A stretch of DNA of 64,000 nucleotides, taken from contig NZ_JARIEA010000059.1 in the NCBI RefSeq assembly GCF_029267015.1, positions 62,001-126,000 of the forward strand, in the 5' to 3' direction. Made by a program: the position numbers and the translations under genes. Below the pieces are notes generated by a model that was not told the DNA's origin, did no database searches, and saw only the letters and a program-made list of their open reading frames with translations. Shown here one piece after another: positions 45,998 to 55,836 of the stretch; the stretch's first letter is position 1; each line of letters opens with the position of its first letter. This DNA comes from Sporosarcina ureae (GTDB lineage: Bacteria > Bacillota > Bacilli > Bacillales_A > Planococcaceae).

Positions 45998-46786
45998 ATG
46001 AATTCGCACCGTATACAAACAGGAGTCGTACATGCTATAAAACAACTTAGTACGTTTGGCTGGCAACAAGCACTTTCTTGTATCTTCCCTGTCATAATCT
46101 TCACTTCACTTGCACTAACACAAATTATCTCTCTGCCATTCCTGCCAAGGTATGATTGGTTGCTTGTTATTTTTATAGCCACTCAGTGGTGGATGCTACG
46201 TTCGGGTCTTGAAACCCGGGACGAACTTAAAGTAATTACGCTCTTTCATATAATCGGTCTTACTTTGGAGATCTTCAAAGTACATATGGGTTCATGGTCT
46301 TACCCCGAGGAAGGGTATTTCAAAATTTTAGATGTCCCCTTATACAGTGGCTTTATGTATGCGAGTGTAGCAAGTTATTTGTGTCAGGCCTGGCGTCGAC
46401 TTGATGTACAACTCATTCAATGGCCTCCCTTCTACACAGTCGTTCCGCTATCCATTGCCATCTACGGAAATTTCTTCACTCACCACTATTGGATTGATAT
46501 GCGTTGGTGGTTGTCCATACTCGTGCTCATCATTTTCTGGCGAGCGTCGGTACGCTATCGGGTAAACAATATATCGTATCGAATGCCGTTAGCTCTTTCA
46601 TTTGTTCTTATAGGATTTTTTGTTTGGATTGCTGAAAACATTGCTACTTTCTTTGGTGCATGGACCTATCCAAACCAGAGTGAGACGTGGCATCTAGTTG
46701 GAATTGGAAAATTAAGTTCTTGGTTGTTACTGGTCATTGTTAGCTTTCTTATCGTCGCTACGTTAAAGCAAATTAAAAAAGAGTAG
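45998..46786 (+). CDS. DUF817 family integral membrane protein
   Basis: A 262-residue protein with about eight membrane helices. It matches DUF817 by the segments TQWWMLRSGLETRDELKV, EIFKVHMGSWSYPE and WIAENIATFFGAWTYPNQ, which show a repeated E-I-x-K/A-T-x-G-x-W-x-Y-P pattern like carotenoid cyclase-related lycopene cyclase folds. ATG 45998 follows AGGTGGTGG; an upstream ATG would add 21 unlikely residues. Function unknown. Confidence 0.85.
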   Translation: MNSHRIQTGVVHAIKQLSTFGWQQALSCIFPVIIFTSLALTQIISLPFLPRYDWLLVIFIATQWWMLRSGLETRDELKVITLFHIIGLTLEIFKVHMGSWSYPEEGYFKILDVPLYSGFMYASVASYLCQAWRRLDVQLIQWPPFYTVVPLSIAIYGNFFTHHYWIDMRWWLSILVLIIFWRASVRYRVNNISYRMPLALSFVLIGFFVWIAENIATFFGAWTYPNQSETWHLVGIGKLSSWLLLVIVSFLIVATLKQIKKE

Positions 46787-46853
46787 CTCATTTTCTTGTA
46801 CTGTGAATCATATGTCGTATTGATTTCCCGGGAAATATAGACGTCATAACTAG

Positions 46854-46896
46854 TAAAAACGCAATAGCCCTATATGATGGGCTACTGCGTTTTTCA
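46854..46896. terminator. Bidirectional terminator
   Basis: Stem AAAAACGCA-TAGCCC/GGGCTA-TGCGTTTTT between the DUF817 gene and the convergent cyclophilin gene. Confidence 0.92.
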
Positions 46897-46903
46897 TTCC
46901 GTA

Positions 46904-47584
46904 TTAATGTGTAGTTGGTTTAGGATAATCGAAGCCTTTCGTATCTACTTCAACCGTCTTCATCTTTTGCTCTTCAACAGGCTTATCCATAGCGTCTGTT
47001 TCATTAGCCACGATAGCATCTACTGTTTCCATGCCTTCAATTACTTTACCAAAAGCTGCATACTCGCCATCCAGAGAAGCCGTTTCATCTGTCATGATAA
47101 AGAATTGCGAACCTGCGGAATTCGGGTCCTGTGCACGAGCCATCGACAAGACACCGCGCTCATGCTTCATATTATTTTCAAAGCCGTTCGAAGTGAATTC
47201 TCCATCAATAGAGTAACCAGGTCCGCCTGTTCCGTCACCCGAAGAGTCGCCACCTTGGATCATGAAACCTGGAATGACGCGATGGAAGATCAACCCATCA
47301 TAGTAGCCGTCTTCAATTAACGAAATGAAGTTTGCTACTGAATTCGGTGCAACAGTCGGCTCTAATTCCAAGACGATTTGTTCGTCATTTTCCATTGTAA
47401 TGGTTACAACTGGATTTTCTTTTACATCTGCCGAGTAATCTACCGCTTCTTTAGGTTCTTCTGTCGGCGTCTCAGTAGTTGTTTCTGCTGGTTCTTCTTC
47501 AGTCGCTTTTCCACAACCTACTAAAAGAATGGCCAATGCCAGTACACTCATCATAAAGTACAATGCTTTGTTACGCTTGAACAT
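46904..47584 (-). CDS. Cyclophilin-type peptidyl-prolyl isomerase, lipoprotein
   Basis: A 226-residue lipoprotein (lipobox LVGC, about Cys24) with a Glu/Thr-rich linker and a cyclophilin domain (about 55-220). The active-site FHRVIPGFMIQGGD (about 103-116), SMARA-DPNSAGSQFFI and the GEYAAFGKV strand are all kept. It should catalyse proline isomerisation in secreted proteins at the membrane-wall interface. Confidence 0.95.
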   Translation of the reverse strand: MFKRNKALYFMMSVLALAILLVGCGKATEEEPAETTTETPTEEPKEAVDYSADVKENPVVTITMENDEQIVLELEPTVAPNSVANFISLIEDGYYDGLIFHRVIPGFMIQGGDSSGDGTGGPGYSIDGEFTSNGFENNMKHERGVLSMARAQDPNSAGSQFFIMTDETASLDGEYAAFGKVIEGMETVDAIVANETDAMDKPVEEQKMKTVEVDTKGFDYPKPTTH

Positions 47585-47626
47585 ATTTCTCCAACACTCC
47601 TAACTTTTATCTTTCATTATATACTA

Positions 47627-48151
47627 TTAATTCTCGGTGTCTGTATCGCGATAACGAATAGCTAACCCTTTTAAAAAGTTACGTGCATATCGATCTCCAC
47701 ATGGTTTGTAATTGCGGTGCCCTTCCTTACGAAGAACCGCACTCAGTTCATTTTTAGAGATCGTCACGCCTACACTTTCTAGAATATCTAGCATATCTTC
47801 ACTTGTTAGCGTTAACGCGATTTTCACTTTTTTCAGCAAAATATTATTTACATTACGATGGCCTTCTTCAGACATTAAAAATGGTTGAGGAGCATTTCCT
47901 GTGTTCTCAGGTACTCCTCTTTTTGAAATGATGAGTCCATTAAGAAATGACTCTAACGTAATGTTGTCAATTTCTTTGGCATATTCATTCATTTGCATTT
48001 CATCCGTGCTATCCTCATTCGTTTTTGTTAGCATTTCTTTAACTTCTGCTCTGTTTGTCTTCAGTCCGCCTAATGCAAACATTTCTACAACGGCAGAATC
48101 TTTTAAATCCAGTGCATAGCGCAGTCTACTTAAAATGTCATTATTATTCAT
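47627..48151 (-). CDS. DUF1456 family protein (YehS-like)
   Basis: A 174-residue protein made of two similar DUF1456 units: MNNNDILSRLRYALDLKDSAVVEMF at the start and ILLKKVKIALTLTSEDMLDIL in the middle (each given as part of a longer block). The tail YKPCGDRYARNFLKGLAIRYR is family-typical. Function unknown. No operon partner. Confidence 0.88.
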   Translation of the reverse strand: MNNNDILSRLRYALDLKDSAVVEMFALGGLKTNRAEVKEMLTKTNEDSTDEMQMNEYAKEIDNITLESFLNGLIISKRGVPENTGNAPQPFLMSEEGHRNVNNILLKKVKIALTLTSEDMLDILESVGVTISKNELSAVLRKEGHRNYKPCGDRYARNFLKGLAIRYRDTDTEN

Positions 48152-48225
48152 GTGATCACCTGTTCCCTCTCTAGTATATTGCTGTGATTCTTAGTATAGC
48201 CTGTTTGGTTATAGAATGTCCTCAT

Positions 48226-48582
48226 TCAGTCGACTGTTGTTTGTTCTACTTCTATCGTTTGCAAAAACTGGTCGCCGAAATTACAAATCGATGTCACGAC
48301 TGGTTCTAATAGCAGACCCGTTTCACTTAATTGATATTCCACTTTAGGTGGCACAACAGGATAAACGTAGCGTGTCACAATATTATCCTCTTCCAACTCA
48401 CGCAACTGTCTGATTAACATGCGTTGATTGGCGTCAGGAAGCTTTTTCTGCATCTCGCTTAGTCGTAATGGCGATTCGTGTAGCAAGCACCAGATAATCG
48501 CAATTTTCCAACGTCCACCAATGACGGATAAAGCTAAATCCTTACTAGTGAAATATTGTTTATCTTTATAATGAATGACCAT
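48226..48582 (-). CDS. HxlR-type transcriptional regulator, probable formaldehyde response
   Basis: A 118-residue winged helix-turn-helix protein with the HxlR core VIGGRWKIAIIW, RLSEMQKKLP, QRMLIRQLRELE and VYPVVPPKVEYQLS. It is divergent from the formaldehyde-oxidising adhC gene, 125 bases apart. In B. subtilis HxlR, a Cys at position 11 with a nearby Lys senses formaldehyde; here the matching residue is Thr12 while Lys14 is kept, and the only cysteines are at 32 and about 102. It likely controls adhC-fghA, perhaps by a different sensing residue. Confidence 0.88.
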   Translation of the reverse strand: MVIHYKDKQYFTSKDLALSVIGGRWKIAIIWCLLHESPLRLSEMQKKLPDANQRMLIRQLRELEEDNIVTRYVYPVVPPKVEYQLSETGLLLEPVVTSICNFGDQFLQTIEVEQTTVD

Positions 48583-48597
48583 ATTGCTTCACTTCTT

Positions 48598-49826
<1,229 letters not shown>

Positions 49827-49830
49827 GATC

Positions 49831-50664
49831 ATGAATGTAGAACGCGTTGAGCAAAGACGATCTTTTGGTGGGGAACAAAACAAGTACAACCATTATTCAG
49901 AAGTCCTCAAGTGTGATATGACATTTAGTATCTTCTTACCGTCAAATAAAGAACAAAAGGAAATTCCATTAATTTGGTTCCTTTCAGGATTAACATGTAC
50001 AGATGATAACTTCAGCCAGAAAAGCGGTTTCCAAAGCTTAGCTGAAAAACTTCAAGTCGCGGTTATTATTCCAGATACATCACCGCGCGGAGAAGACGTA
50101 GCGGACGATGAGGCGTTTGACCTTGGACAAGGTGCTGGCTTCTATTTGAATGCTACGGAAGAGCCTTGGGCAAAGAACTATCAGATGTATACGTATATAA
50201 CACAGGAGTTAAGTAAAATTGCAGCTACTCTTGTGCCTAACTTCTCAGGAAAAGAAAGTATTATGGGTCACTCAATGGGCGGTTATGGTGCGTTGATGAT
50301 TGGAATGAAAAATGCAGACCGTTTCAAAGCGATTTCCGCGTTCTCTCCCATTTCAAGTCCAAGCGATGTTCCTTGGGGAATCAAAGCATTTACGACGTAC
50401 CTAGGTGAAGACAAAGCGACGTGGAAAGAGTGGGATACTGCCGAGTTAGTGAAGGAAGCAGGTATTCCACCCATTCTTATTACGCAAGGTACTGCAGATG
50501 GCTTTTATCCGGAGCAGTTAAATGAGAAAACGTTCCTTGAAAATGCGAAGCAGCATAATCAAGCAGTGGAATATAACAAAGTAGAAGGCTACGACCATAG
50601 CTACTTCTTCATCTCTTCTTTCCTGGAGGAACACTTTGATTTCCATATGAAGAACTTGGGATAA
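49831..50664 (+). CDS. fghA: S-formylglutathione hydrolase
   Basis: A 277-residue esterase-D family serine hydrolase that splits S-formylglutathione into formate and glutathione. Motifs: FLSGLTCTDDNFSQKSG (about 46-62), nucleophile elbow GHSMGG (about 144-149), TQGTADGFYPEQL with the Asp, and GYDHSYFFI with the His. ATG 49831 has GGAGAGTGAG upstream inside the end of the preceding gene, giving tight coupling with adhC. Confidence 0.95.
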   Translation: MNVERVEQRRSFGGEQNKYNHYSEVLKCDMTFSIFLPSNKEQKEIPLIWFLSGLTCTDDNFSQKSGFQSLAEKLQVAVIIPDTSPRGEDVADDEAFDLGQGAGFYLNATEEPWAKNYQMYTYITQELSKIAATLVPNFSGKESIMGHSMGGYGALMIGMKNADRFKAISAFSPISSPSDVPWGIKAFTTYLGEDKATWKEWDTAELVKEAGIPPILITQGTADGFYPEQLNEKTFLENAKQHNQAVEYNKVEGYDHSYFFISSFLEEHFDFHMKNLG

Positions 50665-50702
50665 ATTGAATAAACTTAGAGAGTTGAAATAGGATACTGC
50701 GT

Positions 50703-50817
50703 GGGATTTCCGTTCCAGAGGAGGACGCTTTTCGGAGGACGTGGCTTGTGGCCCGACAGCGAAGCGAGGAGGCTCAAGCCACGCCCATGTGAAAGCGTCC
50801 ACCTGCAGCGTCGATCA
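50703..50817. repeat. Imperfect palindromic intergenic repeat of Bacillales type
   Basis: A GC-rich, 115-base element unlike its AT-rich flanks. It folds into a long broken hairpin: GGACGCTTTTC (50723-50733) pairs with GTGAAAGCGTCC (50789-50800) and GTGGCTTG (50741-50748) with CAAGCCAC (50775-50782), with GAAGCGAGGAGGCT inside. Elements with CGAAGCGAGGAGGCT-like cores are scattered through many Bacillus and Planococcaceae genomes between genes. No transposase is encoded. It may be a REP-like sequence or a transcript-ending or stabilising structure. Confidence 0.72.
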
Positions 50818-50847
50818 ACGGTGCCTTCTCCTTTCTCTTCACAAGTT

Positions 50848-50888
50848 TAAACATCCACATTGCTAGGCAGTGTGGATGTTTTTGTTTT
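50848..50888 (+). terminator. Terminator of the adhC-fghA operon
   Basis: Stem AAACATCCACA-GC/GC-TGTGGATGTTT with a T-rich tail (TTTTTGTTTTT), after the repeat element and before gshF. Confidence 0.9.
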
Positions 50889-50954
50889 TAAGGGTATATG
50901 AACTAAGATAGAGGAACGGACTTAAAAATATATTACATAGGAGGGATAGTTACA

Positions 50955-53216
50955 ATGGATCTTAAGAAAATGTTAGCTGACGAACGTATAAAGCCATACG
51001 TTCTGAAAGCTCGTTATGGTATAGAAAAAGAAGGTCAGCGCGTAGATTTAAATGGACATCTTGCAACGACCGACCACCCTGCGAATATCGGAATGGGAGA
51101 CGAACATCCGTATATTCAACGTGATTTCTCAGAAACACAAATGGAACTAATCACACCTGTTCTAGATACACTGGAAGAATTATTCGATTATCTATCAGGC
51201 ATTCATGACGTAGCTTATCGTTCCATGGGCAAGGAAGAAATGCTCTGGCCATTAAGCATGCCTCCTGCCCTTCCTGAAAAAGAGGAAGACATCACGATTG
51301 CGAAGCTGAACAATTTTGAAAATGTTCTCTATCGTCGTTCTTTGGCCAATTCATACGGCCGCCGCAAACAAATGATTTGCGGAATTCATTTCAATTTCGA
51401 ATTCAGTGACGAATTGCTCCGTATGTTATTTGGTTTACAATCAGATATCGAGAATTATCAGCAATTCAAAACAGACATCTATTTGAAATTGACGAGAAAC
51501 TACTTGTACTACCGCTGGCTCGTCACGTATTTCTATGGCGCTTCTCCTACAAGTGAAGAGAACTTCTATGGATGCGACGATAAACCAGGAGAACCGGTTA
51601 GAAGTATTCGAAGCAGCCGTTTTGGCTATGTGAATCATGATGACGTAAATGTATCATTCAGCACAATCCAGAAATACATTTCGGACTTATCTTCCGTAGT
51701 TAATAGAGGGTTGTTAGTAGAAGAAAAAGAATTTTACACGGCGATGCGTTTGCGCGGCAGTGATCGCGTAGCAGACTTCAAGCATACTGGCGTGCGATAC
51801 GTAGAGTTACGAAATATCGACTTGAATCCGTTTGAAACGAATGGCATTAGCTATGAGCAAGCGGAATTCCTGCATGTCTTCCTGCTCTATCTTTTACAGA
51901 AAGATGAAAACCCGGAAAGTGATGAGTGGGGTAAGGTTGGTGATGCTCGCAATGATATAGTCGCACTTGAGCATCCACTGTCACATACACAGTTTGAAGC
52001 GGAAGCGCATGAACTCGTTGACGGGATGGAACAGTTATCAAAAGATCTGGACTTCCCTGTTTCCGACTCATTATTTGCGAATCTACGAGAGATGCTTGCT
52101 GATCCTTCCAAAACGCTGGCGGGAAGACTTTATTCAGAGGGTAAAAAAACAAGTCAAGGCCAAGTAGCTACAGAAATCGCGAAGGAAACGTATACGAAGC
52201 TATGGGAGAAGCCATATGAACTGACAGGCTTTACCGACATGGAGTTATCCACGCAGATTATGATGTATGACGCGTTCCAAAAAGGGATCAAAGTAGAAGT
52301 CTTGGATCGTCAAGATCAATTCTTGAAGCTGGAACTGCGGGATCATATTGAATACGTAAAAAACGGTAATATGACGAGTAAAGATACGTATGTTTCTACT
52401 TTAATTATGGAAAATAAAACCGTGACAAAGAAAATTCTTCACGAAAAAGGTTACCATGTTCCAGGTGGTGAAGAGTTTAATAATAAAGAGGATGCTTTGC
52501 GTGCCTATAAGATGTTTGCTAAGACACCGTTTGTAGTGAAGCCGAAAACAACTAACTACGGGCTTGGTATATCCATCTTTAAAGACGGTGCCAGCTACGA
52601 AGATTATGAATCCGCCATCAACATTGCATTTGCCGAAGATTCCTCTATCTTATTAGAAGAGTTTTTAAACGGTACGGAATATCGATTCTTCGTGTTACAT
52701 GACAAAGTACTGGCCGTGATGCTACGTGTACCTGCTAACGTTACAGGTGATGGGAAGCAAACGATCAAAGAACTAGTCACAGAAAAGAATCAGGACCCAT
52801 TACGCGGCACAGATCACCGCACACCTCTTGAGCTGATCCAGCTTGGTGAATTGGAGGTTTTGATGTTAAAAGGTCAAGGTTATCAATTGGACTCGATCCC
52901 AAAAGACGGAGAAATCGTTTATTTACGCGAGAATTCCAATGTCAGTACGGGCGGAGACTCCATTGATGTAACGGACCGTATTTCAAATGATTATAAAGAG
53001 ATTGCGGTGGGTGCAGTAGCTGCCCTTGGTGCAAAAATCAGTGGTATCGATTTAATTATCGAAGACCTTGATGTCCCAGCAGCAAACCCAGGTGCATATG
53101 GCATTATTGAAGCGAACTTCAATCCATCGATGTATATGCATATTTACCCGTATAAAGGTGAATCACGTCGAGTGACGACGGATATATTATATTACTTATT
53201 CCCAGAACTAACTTAA
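50955..53216 (+). CDS. gshF: Bifunctional glutamate-cysteine ligase/glutathione synthetase GshF
   Basis: A 753-residue fusion enzyme that makes glutathione from Glu, Cys and Gly with two ATP. The N-terminal glutamate-cysteine ligase (about 1-480) has RYGIEKEGQRV (about 19-29), YGRRKQMICGIHFNFEF (about 131-147) and RYVELRNIDLNPF (about 281-293). The C-terminal ATP-grasp half (about 485-750) has FVVKPKTTNYGLGISIF, EEFLNGTEYRFFV and a late GIIEANFNPSMYMH. Length is standard for GshF (GshAB). It lies behind the formaldehyde-detoxification pair on the same strand but after a terminator, so it probably has its own promoter. AGGAGGG precedes the ATG. Confidence 0.96.
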   Translation: MDLKKMLADERIKPYVLKARYGIEKEGQRVDLNGHLATTDHPANIGMGDEHPYIQRDFSETQMELITPVLDTLEELFDYLSGIHDVAYRSMGKEEMLWPLSMPPALPEKEEDITIAKLNNFENVLYRRSLANSYGRRKQMICGIHFNFEFSDELLRMLFGLQSDIENYQQFKTDIYLKLTRNYLYYRWLVTYFYGASPTSEENFYGCDDKPGEPVRSIRSSRFGYVNHDDVNVSFSTIQKYISDLSSVVNRGLLVEEKEFYTAMRLRGSDRVADFKHTGVRYVELRNIDLNPFETNGISYEQAEFLHVFLLYLLQKDENPESDEWGKVGDARNDIVALEHPLSHTQFEAEAHELVDGMEQLSKDLDFPVSDSLFANLREMLADPSKTLAGRLYSEGKKTSQGQVATEIAKETYTKLWEKPYELTGFTDMELSTQIMMYDAFQKGIKVEVLDRQDQFLKLELRDHIEYVKNGNMTSKDTYVSTLIMENKTVTKKILHEKGYHVPGGEEFNNKEDALRAYKMFAKTPFVVKPKTTNYGLGISIFKDGASYEDYESAINIAFAEDSSILLEEFLNGTEYRFFVLHDKVLAVMLRVPANVTGDGKQTIKELVTEKNQDPLRGTDHRTPLELIQLGELEVLMLKGQGYQLDSIPKDGEIVYLRENSNVSTGGDSIDVTDRISNDYKEIAVGAVAALGAKISGIDLIIEDLDVPAANPGAYGIIEANFNPSMYMHIYPYKGESRRVTTDILYYLFPELT

Positions 53217-53227
53217 AATCACACAAT

Positions 53228-53287
53228 GAAACGGCCCCTTTACTTTTGCAGAACGTCTGTCTGCATCAAAGAAAGAGGCCGTTTTTC
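53228..53287. terminator. Terminator of gshF
   Basis: Outer stem AAACGGCC/GGCCGTTT enclosing a second hairpin (GCAGA-CTGC), T5 on the plus side. Also suited to the convergent DMT-family gene. Confidence 0.85.
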
Positions 53288-53358
53288 GTATAAGGAATAA
53301 CTCACTTCTACTGTTGGTCTTTAAACACGTTAATATTGTATGAATTGACTAGTACAAC

Positions 53359-54267
53359 TTAAAGTTTTCTTGCTGCAGGCTTCGTTACTTCCACCAGCTT
53401 TAATTTTTTTCGCTGATATGTAGACAGCACTACTCCTCCCACTATAAATAGTGAACCGACAATTTCTGACCCCGTTATTGGTTTATACAACAAGATCAAA
53501 CCCATTATCATCGCTACAAAAGGTTCTAAATTAGATAATATGGAGGCCTTTGAAGCATCAACATATCTAATATTGTAGTTCCAAATCAACATGGCGATAC
53601 CGTGTACTACAACGGCTGTAACAATCAGAAATGACCAATCTGCGACCTTTACACTCATTCGTATGGGCGTATCAAGTAAAAAAATAAAAGGAACCGACAC
53701 AGCTAGTCCGACAATATTTGAATATAAAGTAATTGCAAGCGGATCCACTCTACTGGAAAGGAGTCTCGTCACGATAATTAGCATGGCGAAAGTAATCATC
53801 GTAACTACAATCCACCATAAACCTTTATCGATATGTATAGAGGATATACTCCCTTTTGCTACGACAAAGAAAATACCTATGATCGCAACAATAGATCCAA
53901 GTAACATACGAATTGTTAATTTTTCTTTTAAAAAAATACCTGCTAAAACACCAGTTAAAATGGGCGTAGTTGCCAAGATTAATGCAGACGTTGTTGGATC
54001 AGCCGTCTCTAATCCAGCAAAAAAAGACCACTGGTTAATAAAAACGCCAAAAACACCTAGAAAAATTACTGCTAGTAAATCATATTTATTCAATCGTTTC
54101 ACATGTAATTTATATGAAGATAATCCAATCAGAAAAAGCACTATAAACAATAGTCTGAGCGAAGTGAGAAGAGCCGGGGAAAAGTCCTGGACCAACATCT
54201 TTCCAAAAACAAAATTACTGCCCCACACCATTACACAAAGTGTCAGCCAAGCGTATGCTTTAAACAA
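53359..54267 (-). CDS. EamA/DMT family transporter
   Basis: A 302-residue permease with ten membrane helices in two EamA halves (about 5-140 and 150-290). Typical stretches are WGSNFVFGKML (about 16-26), LLFIVLFLIGL and a repeated SNLEPFVAMIMG near the end. Such transporters export amino acids or metabolites. TTG 54267 is the preferred start because GGAAGGG lies 7 bases before it; an earlier GTG overlaps that site. Substrate unknown. Confidence 0.9.
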   Translation of the reverse strand: MFKAYAWLTLCVMVWGSNFVFGKMLVQDFSPALLTSLRLLFIVLFLIGLSSYKLHVKRLNKYDLLAVIFLGVFGVFINQWSFFAGLETADPTTSALILATTPILTGVLAGIFLKEKLTIRMLLGSIVAIIGIFFVVAKGSISSIHIDKGLWWIVVTMITFAMLIIVTRLLSSRVDPLAITLYSNIVGLAVSVPFIFLLDTPIRMSVKVADWSFLIVTAVVVHGIAMLIWNYNIRYVDASKASILSNLEPFVAMIMGLILLYKPITGSEIVGSLFIVGGVVLSTYQRKKLKLVEVTKPAARKL

Positions 54268-54582
54268 ATTTATCACCCTTCCTACAACGAAATGCCAACT
54301 GGCCTATTCTATACTTACTTATACTTTTCGTACACATTTTTGTTTGGTTGTATCTGCTTACTGACATACAGCATGGCAATGTTTACAAGATTAAAACGCA
54401 GTAATAGAAATGTTTTTATATACATCGTTATCTTACTATTAATTACATCCTAATAGCATTGATCTTGCTTGTATCGTTCGTTATTTAGAATTTTCCTTTC
54501 AGTACATTCAAGTATTTTAATGTTATCTGCACCATATAACGTACAATGTAATTATTTACAAGTTAATTGTTCGTGTTTTGGG
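54268..54582. other. AT-rich intergenic region without gene
   Basis: Between the DMT gene and the promoter of the nucleosidase-like lipoprotein. No frame with a ribosome binding site, no repeat and no recognised RNA structure was seen. Confidence 0.6.
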
Positions 54583-54611
54583 TTGAAAGCATAAAAAGCC
54601 TCTGCTATAAT
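54583..54611 (+). promoter_or_regulatory. Strong sigma-A promoter with a 215-base leader
   Basis: TTGAAA (54583-54588), 17-bp spacer, TATAAT (54606-54611). The next start codon lies at 54827, leaving an unusually long leader of about 210 bases with no recognised riboswitch class. Confidence 0.75.
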
Positions 54612-54826
54612 CATAACGTATTCATTGCAATAGTGCTTTTTACTAAATTCTGCATAAAAATAGTGAGTAATAGGAATCTCTTAACACTTAGTAAATTTCA
54701 AGCGCCGTCATACTATACTTTAACGATACGTACTGATTGGCCAAATGAAATATACAATGCACTAGGGAAAGTAATTTGCTAGGGATACTATTCGATTGTA
54801 ATTATTCAGGAATGAGGAGATTATCT

Positions 54827-55687
54827 TTGAGGAACATGAAATTAGTTGGTTTTATTGTATGTATGGTTTTTCTAGCAACGATCGTTTCGGGCTGTAACTC
54901 AACTACTAAAAATACAGTTGAAACTGAACTACGTCCGATTATTGTTCAAGGACCCATGCCTATTGAAGCTGAAAAGTTTGCTGAGAAATTAAGCGATACA
55001 GAAGTTGAGGAATCGGGAAACTTTGTTTTTTATAAAGGAACTATCGATGACTATCCTGTAATTGTTACGAAGACTAGTAAAGGGATGGAAAACACTGCTG
55101 CCGCTACTGCATTAGCAATTGAAAAGTACAACCCTATCGCTATTATTAACCAGGGAACTTCAGGCGGACATGACCCGAACTTACATGTATTTGACATAGT
55201 GTTAGGAAAACGAACTGTCAATATCGGTTCTATGAAGACTGAGTCTGCTGAAGAAAACGAAGGAATGGATCCATCGCTATGGAAGCCTATGGACCTTATG
55301 GCTTCCGAAGGCAGTGCCGGAGAGGATCCCGACGCAGAGAAGATTCGCTACTTTGATGGCGACGTTGAATTATTAGCAGCAGCCAATGCGGTTAAAGATC
55401 AATATGAACAAGGTAAAGTTGTTGAAGGTACTATTGGATCTGCAGATCTTTGGAATAACGAAGTAGACCGCATAAACTGGTTCCATGAAAAGTACGGTAC
55501 TTCCGTTGAAGAAATGGAAGGTGCTGCAGCAGCACAGATCTCTGATAGTTACAACGTTCCTTTTTTAGGAATACGCATTCTTTCAAATAACAAAACTAAT
55601 AACGGACAGTATAATCCAGAAACTGCTTCAGCCAATCAAGACTATGTTTATCTTGTATTAAAAGAATATATCTCCAATTTAAAATAA
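54827..55687 (+). CDS. Nucleosidase/phosphorylase-family lipoprotein (MTA/SAH nucleosidase relative)
   Basis: A 286-residue lipoprotein (lipobox VSGC, Cys23) with a purine nucleoside phosphorylase/MTAN fold. GPMPIEA (42-48) keeps the Glu matching E12 of E. coli MTAN; VEEMEGAAAAQ holds Glu231 matching E174. The following catalytic Asp (D197, 23 residues on) is replaced by Asn254 in IRILSNN. Asn at this place occurs in enzymes that bind 6-oxopurines, so substrate choice may differ from adenine nucleosides. Export to the outer membrane face is unusual for this enzyme class. TTG 54827 lies 7 bases after GAGGAG. Confidence 0.82.
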   Translation: MRNMKLVGFIVCMVFLATIVSGCNSTTKNTVETELRPIIVQGPMPIEAEKFAEKLSDTEVEESGNFVFYKGTIDDYPVIVTKTSKGMENTAAATALAIEKYNPIAIINQGTSGGHDPNLHVFDIVLGKRTVNIGSMKTESAEENEGMDPSLWKPMDLMASEGSAGEDPDAEKIRYFDGDVELLAAANAVKDQYEQGKVVEGTIGSADLWNNEVDRINWFHEKYGTSVEEMEGAAAAQISDSYNVPFLGIRILSNNKTNNGQYNPETASANQDYVYLVLKEYISNLK

Positions 55688-55705
55688 GTGACTTTAACTC
55701 GTAAA

Positions 55706-55757
55706 TAAAACTAGAAGAGAAAGGTTTGTTCCATAAACCTTTCTCTTCTAGTTTTTA
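55706..55757. terminator. Terminator after the nucleosidase-like gene
   Basis: A perfect 20-bp stem (AACTAGAAGAGAAAGGTTT and complement) with a T5 tail; the longest hairpin in this part. Confidence 0.95.
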
Positions 55758-55836
55758 GCATTTAAAAGCCTCAGGCAACCTATTCAAAAATCTGGGAAGT
55801 GTACGAGCCTGCTATAAAGAGTGTGATTTTCTATTT

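Noticed and set aside
53591-54364. Long 257-codon frame antisense to the DMT transporter
   Set aside because: It mirrors the membrane-protein gene on the other strand, which has clear family motifs; the antisense product is low-complexity and has no ribosome binding site.
54567-54782. 71-codon frame before the nucleosidase-like gene
   Set aside because: It covers a consensus promoter and lacks a ribosome binding site; best seen as leader DNA.
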